From: Larix kaempferi | Lineage: Eukaryota; Streptophyta; Pinopsida; Pinales; Pinaceae | Assembly: GCA_027924585.1 (NCBI GenBank) | Contig: BSBM01001024.1 | Span: forward strand, 5,084,001-5,148,000 | Length of the DNA: 64,000 nucleotides | Direction: 5' to 3' | Part shown: piece by piece, positions 55,749 through 64,000 of the stretch | Layout of the letters: each line of letters begins with the position of its first letter | Numbering within the stretch: position 1 is the first letter of the stretch | The notes under the pieces: generated by a model | The model's input: only the letters and a program-made list of their open reading frames with translations | What the model was told of the DNA's origin: nothing | Databases searched by the model: none | Program-made: the position numbers and the translations under genes

Positions 55749-57457
55749 TACAAGGGGGTTTAAGTACCCTTGGTACCTAATCCACATGTTCATACAACGA
55801 CAAGAACATTGTCTGAAAACCCTCAAATTATAGAAAATTGAAAAATCCCAACCAAACAAAGTAGTGGATTTGCTACCATGGGTAAAGAAAGGAGACTATC
55901 CACCTCATACTTATCTCCCCTATATTTGCTTTGATTCTACTAACATTGTTGCTACTACAACTCGTGAATAAACTACTGCACCCAACACCAACTCCTCTTA
56001 GGAGGTGGGACAACATATTTCATGGGTCAATGTTATCCAAACAAAGGATACTTGCGACCGAATGGAAATATTAAGAGAAGAGAAGAGAAAAAGTGTCAAG
56101 ACATGGCAAGGTGTAGTGGTAACAGATTTCATGGAGACTCAGGTGCAACCCAGACTCTTGGAAACATCCAATTTTTCCACTGGGAAATTCACTTTCACTA
56201 CTCTGGAGCCATTGAAACAGAGAAATATAAATAAATGCAATATCGAGATTGATTAAAATTGCAAATAACCATGGATATTGCTAGTATTCTACCTGACGAT
56301 GACACATCCATGTCCCAAGGAATATATAGCATTATGTATGAAAAATACCTTAGGGAAACATCCTCCAGAAGTAATTACAAAAAGAAACTAGGTATCGTAA
56401 CCACAAAAAACTAGTTTCTAAGCTCTAAATATAAGGCACTATAGGCTAAAAGGAATAAATTGCAAGCTAACCGTGTATCAATTGTAGAGGGAAAGCATGA
56501 GATGATGGATGTCATTGCCTTCCTGAAAGAAAAGAACGACAGGATAAAATCCAAGGCTTGCAAGTGAGGTATATTTTTTGAGAGGGGAAAACTCCACCCT
56601 GTCAGTAGAAAAATAGATATAAGAGGACAATATTGAAGAATTGGAATCCAAGAAGGGCGAAGCAGGGGACCTAACCTTCAAATTAGAAGAGGCTAATGCA
56701 TTAATAAGCTCCCTAGGACATCAGGTCATAGAATCTCAAAAAGAAAAATTGTTGGTATCCTCAGGGAGCCAAACCACACCCTATATAGAATCAATGAGAA
56801 TTGATGAACTAAATAGAGAATTCAAAGGAGAGATTGAAAATTGCGTTGATTGATTTTGTTCTCGACATTTCGAGCCCCTCTGTAGGGCATATTCTCAGGA
56901 GAAAGTATCATAATGGAGGGCGAAAGTAGTGAATAGTTCCATACAAGCGGTAATGGCTCAAGAACTATCAGATAAAAAATAAAAAAATAAATTTAAAAAT
57001 AAAAATAAAAGGAGAGAAGTTGGATGCTACAAAAAAAGACAACCCATGAATATAAGAGGGAGGTTGCAATCGAGAAAAGAAGAAGAATTAAAAGAAAAGG
57101 TTGCAATCATAACAAAATATCTGCGAAGGATAAAAATCTGCCATTCATACAAAAACATGAAATTAACAAAGCATAAAGACAGGGGGAGTTATCCCTGCAT
57201 ACAGTCGTGATGAATGCTAGCGCAAAACAAACAAGAAGAACTCATATAGTGCAAAAGAATGGCATCAATGTCAAAGGGGGAGAGATACATGAAGTTAAGG
57301 CATGAAATGCACATCAGAAGCTAACATGAGGAGGCTGAGACATGAAAATATGTATGAAGTCAGCAGGATAAAATGAAAGGAGAGATGCATGAAGTTGCTA
57401 TATACATAATGATAAAAGCGATGCATGAAGTCAGTGGGACATCATGAATGGGGGAGA
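55749..57457 (+). other. Unassigned repeat-like sequence
   Basis: No family recognised. A plus-strand frame at 56,641-56,853 (70 codons, Glu/Lys-rich, KLEEANALISSLGHQVIESQ) could form a coiled coil. Two overlapping frames at 56,005-56,256 match nothing I know. A purine-rich AAAGGGGGAGAG at about 57,277 and ATGGGGGAGAAT at about 57,447 resemble PPTs, so this may be the internal 3' part of an LTR element. Confidence 0.35.
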
Positions 57458-59393
57458 ATTGAAGACAACAAAAAGGAACAGCATGAAGACCTAGAAGATG
57501 TTAAAGAGGATGAAGCCTTAGCATACATGAAAGAGTGTGAAGATAACTGAACATATGGTATGCATAGATGTAACAAAAAGAATAATGGTTCGCACAGAGA
57601 ATTGGTAGCAAAAGTATATGCGCAAATGTTGAAGGTGACAGACATGTATGCAATTTTGGAGTATATCTAGAAGTGCATTCAGTCTGAATATGTGATTCAA
57701 GGATACATCATGCATGACAAGTTTGAAGAAATACATAAGAAGATACATCATGCAAATCCAGTTAAAGAAAGAACACAAGCAATGTATACCACATCATGTG
57801 GTCCTTGCGCAGATATCAAGTCTAGCAAGTCATACTCTCTCATGATAGCAATCAAAAGAGTTAGTTGAACAATGGTACATGTGTACAAATAGCCAAGGAT
57901 AGTGGTTGAGAAAACGATACAAGTGCGCAAGTTTTTTGAAGGAAGAATCTAGAATGTGAAAGCAAGCCTCAGCGTTACTTGGTTAATGGATGGAAGTGTG
58001 CAAGCATTTAATGGTTGGACAATCCTGAAAGCGCACAAGCATATCCAATCAGAATATGATTTCAGTAAGTAGAACATGCACAAGTTCCTAGAAGGGTACA
58101 GTGTTTGTAGACCATCTATGAGCAACTTCCACAACTGACGGTACAACAGGTGCACATAACCCACAAGTGGTGAAGTGACAAAGGTCAAAATTCCACTAAG
58201 AATAAGTTGGAGTATGCGTAGATCCCGCAAAGTATTAATATCACAAGGGCGCCTTACCCACAAGGTATGGTATAGCACAAGCCATCCATAAAAAGATGAA
58301 GTATAAGATTGCGCACATACCATAAGGAAATTGTACATTAAGAGTGCAAAGTTACATCACCAAGGTGTAAAGTCCCACTAAGTTGTGGACCTTGAGGGTG
58401 CAAGACACATATCAGATGACACATCAACAATGCAGAATATGACACGTGGCATATGCACAATTCGTGAAGTATGGAATAAGGGATGCCACATCCAAATTGT
58501 AAACATACAATCCATGCAGGACATGTATAAATAGAGATGTAAGTTGGAGAGTTTAATGAGATTTGAAGTAATAATGATGGCGAGAGCATAAGAGCTTCCA
58601 GTGCAAGTTTCAGTTTGTTTGTTTTTCGGGGCATCAAGGGGCTCATGGACATAACATAATGATCTAGCGAAGAGCTGAATATGCACATGCAGCAGAATGA
58701 ATTTTTAGATGGTGCACAGAATGATGCGATAGATCTGTGACAGATGCGCGAGTACTGAAAGGAAGAAATACTGAAGTATGTGCAAGTGCTTGATGCTTCA
58801 AAAGACAAAATTACAATCATCACGTCAATAGTCACAGATGTTGTAGAAACATAAGTGCAGAGACAAAATTGAATTTTATCAGATATTGCGTGGATGTCTA
58901 GCTGATGCATATGAGCAGAAGTGAAAGTGTGTGAGGTTGAGAACTCCATCTGATGCGCAACGACCTAATAGCAGTAGGATCTGATAAGCGCATCATGATG
59001 CAGATGATGTGAGACAAGTCGGCGTTAAACAGAATGAACGAATCATTTGATGCACAGGACATCGTAGATTATCTAAGAGACTGTAACACTTAAATAGAAC
59101 TGACACATTAGAAAGTGCGTAGTTCCATATGTTACTTGTGCTTCATTTCAGAACAGCAAACTATCAATTGAAAGCACACTATCAATTGGTCATTGCAGTC
59201 ATGCCGAGAAGAACGTTGAGATAACCAAAAACGTGGATTGTAGTATCAACAAGCACACAGTACATGAAGTAATTCATCTGCAGAAGTATGATTTGAATGA
59301 GAAGTCAAGTGATGTATGCAGCGCAATGACAAAGTATAGTCTGCATACGAAGGTAGTGCACAGTAGAATTGTCATCAAAATATATGAATAAGT
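57458..59393 (+). repeat. Possible LTR with promoter signals
   Basis: Follows a PPT-like ATGGGGGAGAAT. It contains ACACGTGGC (G-box/ABRE core, 58,442-58,450) 76 bases upstream of TATAAATA (58,526-58,533), the layout of a plant promoter. Short words such as GCATGAAGT and GCGCAA recur. Ends are not defined and no partner LTR is in the window. No coding sequence is accepted on either strand. Confidence 0.35.
58442..58533 (+). promoter_or_regulatory. G-box plus TATA box
   Basis: ACACGTGGC at 58,442-58,450, a core bound by plant bZIP/bHLH factors, and TATAAATA at 58,526-58,533 on the same strand. The spacing is typical for a proximal promoter. No gene follows directly, so an LTR promoter is the likeliest owner. 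Confidence 0.45.
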
Positions 59394-60870
59394 TGTAATA
59401 TCCCCAAATATTGTTTAAGAGGATATTATCTCAGATCCAAAAATTATAACAGGAATTTGCAAGACATGGAACTAGTTATCAAAACTAGTCATGAAGAAAC
59501 TAATTTCATACATTAATTAACCCACCCAAAGCTTGATAGGAGAACACTTTTGGATTTGAAAAATGTACTGGGGAGTTTGCAGTAGAAATTGAAGCATCAT
59601 CAATTCTAGATTCTGATTTCTAAGCACAAATTACTGGGGCCATTTATGTTTCAAACATCAGTCAGGCTGAAGTCTACTCCAATGCTTCCTAGGCGCACCA
59701 ACACAGGCTGAAGTCTACTCCAATGCCTACTAACTCTTCTGCTTACTCTTGAAATCAACTAGAGGTGGATGATAGGTCACTAAACCTCTAATATATTGAT
59801 ACACCGAAGATACATAGGTTTTGGATCTTTTTAACTGAGTTTGGGAGACTTGGATGAGGTTTGAAAATATAGGATTGTTGGGATACCAAAACTTTTGGAT
59901 GACCCAGACACAATACGAACTTCACTAAACTCTGATATGAAAGTGGTGTTGGGATCAATAGGGTCTTAATAATCTACATAAACTTTTGGAACTGAATTTG
60001 GATGTATAGAATATCATTTATGACCAAAACAGTTAAACTAGTAAAAAATTCAAGCAAGGAGAGAGAGACTCCTGAATGAAGATTTCTAATAGCTAGAAAA
60101 GGATTCTAAGTCTGATTTTAATTATTGGGATGAGTGTTATAAGTACATTCAGACCTGAAATAAATAATATAATTACACTTCACTCTCTCTTTGGCTTCCA
60201 GCAGTAATTACATCCAAAACTAGTTATAATTCTCATGTAAACTAACTAGTATTGAATGAGGAGTATGTAGACAATATTTGAGGATTTCAAGCTATCCAAA
60301 CATAATTTTTGCAGATTGAATTAGGACTGATATGATAGCATAAAATTAATTTATACATTTATGGCATCCTTTCACATTATCATCCTATCCGTGCACATAG
60401 AACTCAAGATATGAAGTGCTTCTTACAATACATCAACCAATCTCTTCAAGGAAGCGCATGATAAGAACAAGAGGTACTTAAATCAGAATTTAACAAGAGG
60501 GATGGATGTACTAAGGCTCACAAATGATGCATATGCATCATATTTCTCTCTCATAACTCCTCCAAATTCAATGGACTCTTTAACTGGAACAGTTTCTTCA
60601 TCAACTCCTTCAAATCTCTCCAATCTCTGCAAAATGGACTTGGAGGCTTGGAATTTTCATAGGATGTAATTATTTGGACCTTCAATAAGAATATCCATGG
60701 ATGCAAGAGAAGGAAGAATATCACAGAAGAATAATTGAAGATAGGGAATGGGGCTCATCTCTCATTGGTTGGCTAGGGCGCATTTCCTTGCCTTGGTAAG
60801 CTAAAGTGCTCACACACAAATTCAATAATGATCAAAGGTTGTGAAAATGAGTTGCTTGGCTTATTTTATA
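59394..60870 (+). repeat. E2: second copy of the E1 LTR-like repeat
   Basis: Starts TGTAATATCCCC and aligns with E1 (37,927-39,565) over most of its length, including CCATTTATGT and CTACTCCAATGCTTCCT. It ends in the GGTTGTGAAAATGAGTTGCT block. A small internal duplication, CAGGCTGAAGTCTACTCCAA, occurs twice at about 59,663 and 59,706. No coding sequence. Confidence 0.6.
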
Positions 60871-61541
60871 AACTTCATGATGACCTGCTAAGCAAGTTGA
60901 TGTGCTTGGTGACCTGTGAGAGCCCTTCCAAATTCTCCCTCCTTGAGTGCATAGTATTTCCTGCTTTTCCTCTCTTACAGTGTTTCATCCTTTTAGAAAC
61001 TGCGCCCTCCTTGACTTTAGATGTTTCTTACTTTGTAAAATAGTTGTCTTCTTTGTAAACTGGCCTCTAATTTGGAAATTTCACCAATTGGGATGTTTGT
61101 TGATTTATTAAATGACCTGCTTTTGGAAGCTACACCCTCCCTTGGATTTTCTAGATGTTTCCAATTTTCTGCTTTTGGAAACTTCTTAGACTTTCCCTGC
61201 TTTTCATATTTTGCTATTTTCTTGCCTCCAATTCCATTTTAGAAACCTTATCCTCATGAGGAAACCCTCTTGGCCCACTTGCTCAAAATTTAGGAACAAT
61301 TATTTATAAAAATAATTAAAATTAAAAAAATTATTGTTTATACTAGACTTAGGATAACTTTTATTCTAAGCATACAAAAATGAAATAAATTTATCTCCTT
61401 AGGGGTTATTTTGTCCCCTTTACCCATGGGAACTAAATGATCCAAAATTGGGGACATGAAAGAAGTGCACAGAGATGAATTTCAGTAAGATAGAAACATA
61501 CATTGGACATTAGTGCGGTTGTACAGGGCAAGGAGACAGGA
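60871..61541. other. Unassigned stretch
   Basis: No gene seen. CCTCC/TTGGAAA-rich words recur (TGCTTTTGGAAGCTACACCC, TGCTTTTGGAAACTTC), hinting at a decayed repeat; an A-rich tract lies at about 61,305-61,340. Confidence 0.4.
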
Positions 61542-61729
61542 GTTGGAGCTTCCTTCGGGTTGGTGCCTATAAAAAAAAAGAAGACAGGGGGTAGGTGCCT
61601 CCTTCCAGTCGGTGCTCGAGAAACATAGGGAGCGGAAGCTTCCTTCAGGTTGGTGCCTGTAAAACCAAGGGGTTGGTGCCTCCTTCCAATTGGTGTTGGT
61701 AAACACATGAAGTCGGTGCTTCCTTGAAT
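61542..61729. repeat. Minisatellite, about 40-49-bp units, 4.5 copies
   Basis: GC(T/C)TCCTTCNRGTTGGTGCC-type units start at about 61,548, 61,597, 61,638, 61,678 and 61,718. The 190-codon minus-strand frame over this region is a by-product. Confidence 0.85.
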
Positions 61730-63008
61730 GTATTCTTTCTCATTATAAAGAAGAAGACGTCGAGTCGAGCCAAATTGACGAGAGATGACTTGAGGACAAT
61801 ACAAGAGGTGTGGTTGGCCTTGTTGTGCCCCTTGTTTCAAATTTTCAAAGCCTTGAGTTTCAATCGCGATAGTGAGAAGGATAGATTGGTGCAAGAGAAA
61901 CCAACTAAGCCAAAGGAAGTGGTGCCATGTATCATCTAGACCATTGGGCTCAAGGAAGGACACGGGCAAAAGAGATTGACAAGAGGCAGAGCCCCAATCA
62001 ACCAAGGAGGAGGTGGTGCAAGGAGAATGCTACCTAGTCGAGGAAGAAGAAGAAAATTGGGAGTTAATCAAGTCAAGTCTAGCACAAAGACAAAACTACT
62101 AACCAAGATCTCCACGCACCTTCCTGTTACTCTACAATAGATATAATGTAAATGCTTAGGCCCAGGTAAATTGATGATAGCACTTGATCTATATGATCAC
62201 TTGTATTAGCTAGCAATGCATTGGATCATATGTAGTAATGAAATAAGAGCCCCCTTAAAAAAAATTAAATTCTTGTTTCTCTATGGTGATGATGTTGCAT
62301 TTTATATTAATTATGGTGTTCAATGATGTGCCACATTCGGTATAGTTTATGTGATCAATTGTTAAAATGAATGCTTCATATCATTCTGTATATTGTTATG
62401 GTTATGAGTGGTTGTGGCATTCTAGTTTATTGATGGGAAACTCTAAGTTAACCTATGAAATGGTTGGTCGTGACAATCACATTGCTTGAGCCCCGTAGTT
62501 TCTCTTGCCTTGGCACTGTGCTTCGGTTGAGACATTCCCTCCCTAAGGGATTTAATATACCAATGCTTAGACTGCAATGGACCCCTCTGTTGGACACCTT
62601 TACAAACCTTGGTCTAAAATAGAACCAACAAACATTACATTTGCTTCATTGATTTTGAAGAATTTCAAGTGAACGTGTTTCTAGGAATACAATTTTAACA
62701 TGGAGCTCTCTTAATAAAACTTATGTTTGCTTCTTTGATTTTGAAGAGGTTTATGTAAAGGTGTCTGGGAGGTTCTAAGGATGTCCTCTCCAATGAGAGC
62801 ATAGTAGCTCTTCGTCATGGCAATTAATCTTCATTATGGTAGTTTTTACAAGATTCGTGTATTCGATTGAAGTACCATCATATTGGAGACATCTTTCTGA
62901 AATCATTGATAAAAGCCAAATTTGTCAAATTGCATAAATTGCTTTGTAATGATTGTTGTCATGAAGGGGGGATTGTTGTTATCAGTGTCCCTCCACCCAA
63001 CTCAAGCT
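61730..63008. other. Unassigned stretch with a diverged 86-bp duplication
   Basis: No gene recognised. TTGCTTC(A/T)TTGATTTTGAAG occurs at 62,641 and 62,727, part of an ~86-base duplication. A GAAGGGGGG run lies at about 62,964. Small frames at 61,724-61,939 match nothing known. Confidence 0.4.
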
Positions 63009-63040
63009 TAAGGAGGGATGTTGGTATAATCTTGACTTAG
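63009..63040 (+). other. PPT-like tract and possible copia LTR start
   Basis: TAAGGAGGGA at 63,009-63,018 followed by TGTTGGTATAATC, the typical polypurine tract and LTR start of a copia element. Copia pol sequence follows rather than precedes it closely, so it would belong to a different, nested copy. Confidence 0.3.
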
Positions 63041-63136
63041 GTCATTTAATAATTATGCATTAGTCTTATTATTACTCTGTGTTATTATTCTGATATATAA
63101 TAATACATCTATTATCGAAAACACAATAATAAAAAT

Positions 63137-63690
63137 TTGGATGAGTCTAACATGTCAAACCATTCCAGTATTCGTTATATATGGGCTTTGTCCCTCATGT
63201 TGAATCATTATAGACATTTTATGTGCTTATTGACTATTTGCCTTACGGGCATATCTGCATGGGTTGTGGAGATAATACCAAACCTATATTTAAACATGTT
63301 TCCAATAAGTGGAAAAGAGGAAATCCACTATGGGGTCTATTCCCTCCACTAAAGCCAAATATACTGCAATAACTAGTGCAGCTTGTGTGGCAATTTTATT
63401 GAAGAGAATAATTCCTGATTTGCAGGTAACATCACTATCATGTCCATGACACTCCACTACCATTCTCACAGTATACTTAAATTGGCAAAGAACCATGTGT
63501 TTCATGATTTTATCAAACATGTGGTATTGCATCATCATTACATCTCAAATTGGATGAAGAACAAGCAATTGAGTTGCAATATTGTCCGTCTTAAAAACAC
63601 ACTACAGACCTCCAGCAAACCTACTTATTAAACCTCTGTCAAGATAACTTTGTATGTTTTGGACATAAGCTTGGTGTAATTTCTAGTTAG
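63137..63690 (+). pseudogene. copia RNase H, C-terminal part (broken)
   Basis: Three reading frames in turn show conserved copia RNase H blocks: STKAKYTAITSAACVAILLKR at about 63,342-63,405, then LAKNHVFHDFIKHVVLHHHYI at about 63,481-63,545, then EEQAIELQYCPS and a final HKLGVISS with stop at about 63,690. At least two frameshifts and one stop make it a pseudogene. It is the 3' end of a copia pol gene. The next bases give a PPT, so the 3' LTR would start near 63,706. Confidence 0.8.
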
Positions 63691-63696
63691 ATTATT

Positions 63697-64000
63697 AAGG
63701 GGAGATGAGAAAGCATATGCAATCATAATTACCAATAAAAGTAATTTAGCCATTTTAATTAATAAAATCGGTGTTAATACATGGTATATAAATATTATGT
63801 TAAATTAAAATGAGTTTAACACACTCTTGATTAGGTTTTAATGAAATGCAATATGAAAAAACACTTTTGGGGATGAAGAGTCACCATGACTTCTACTCTC
63901 AAGAATGTATTGTTCTCGAAAATAATGCAAGTTATTTGAATCTTTTCTCTTTCATCGTTTTCTGCTATTGATACAAATTTTACAACAATTCTCTATTCAT
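63697..64000 (+). repeat. PPT and start of copia 3' LTR
   Basis: AAGGGGAGA at 63,697-63,705 lies a few bases after the copia RNase H stop, followed by TGAGAAAGC, a possible LTR start. The LTR would extend beyond the window. No gene in this stretch. Confidence 0.5.

Noticed and set aside
56641-56853. Separate coiled-coil protein gene
   Set aside because: Short frame with stops on both sides in unassigned repeat DNA; recorded only within that region.
58338-58949. 203-codon minus-strand frame
   Set aside because: Ser/Cys/His-rich with no domain, antisense to the candidate LTR promoter; low-complexity composition explains the lack of stops.
61433-62005. 190-codon minus-strand frame
   Set aside because: Its central part is the TTGGTGCC minisatellite read antisense; no homology recognised.

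Overview
The window looks like a plant nuclear genome segment that is almost entirely transposon-derived. Three things point there: plant-type Ty3/gypsy and Ty1/copia retroelements, a plant L1-type LINE with an RNase H tail, and one plant-specific LOB-domain (LBD) gene. The dense, old, nested LTR elements would fit a large-genome seed plant such as a gymnosperm, but the species cannot be fixed from the sequence. I found one plausible host gene: a two-exon class I LBD transcription factor on the minus strand (26,464-27,743) with a complete LOB domain, consensus splice sites and a TATA box.

Left block (1-22,400). A copia element (5' LTR 119-801, minus) sits in the gag of a gypsy element called G here (gag, PBS and LTR at 802-1,854, LTR continuing at 16,610-17,371, minus). 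G's LTR is split by T, a complete 14.75 kb Tat-like gypsy element (1,855-16,609, plus) with LTRs, PBS, PPT and a near-perfect 5-bp target duplication. T carries gag, protease, RT, RNase H and integrase, then a second intact RNase H downstream of integrase. G itself lies in a third gypsy element, P (integrase to 3' LTR, 17,372-19,393, plus), which lies in a fourth, A (gag and 5' LTR, 19,394-21,680, minus). A abuts a degenerate ~178-bp tandem array and a TA/TG microsatellite.

Central block (22,400-31,000). It holds a 5'-truncated LINE (minus) ending about 250 bp beyond the LBD stop codon, the LBD gene and its promoter, short tandem duplications, and one copy of a non-autonomous DNA transposon family (M2).

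Right block (31,000-64,000). A second Tat-like element, U (gag-protease-RT-RNase H, plus), is interrupted in its leader by B, a 16.2 kb gypsy element of the same family as A (32,372-48,583, perfect CATTG duplication). U is also interrupted between gag and protease by M1, a 1.78 kb DNA transposon with short inverted ends and a 9-bp target duplication (51,193-52,968). B is itself split twice: in RT by an LTR-like repeat plus a cluster of 20-bp palindromes, and in integrase by D, a non-coding LTR element (41,646-46,170, minus) with identical-length 893-bp LTRs. Beyond 55.7 kb the sequence is poorly assignable repeat DNA with a possible LTR promoter, a second copy of the LTR-like repeat, a minisatellite and a copia RNase H 3' end.

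Every pol gene seen carries stops, frameshifts or interruptions, so no element is autonomous as it stands. The nesting gives a relative order of insertion: U before B before D; A before P before G before T and copia.
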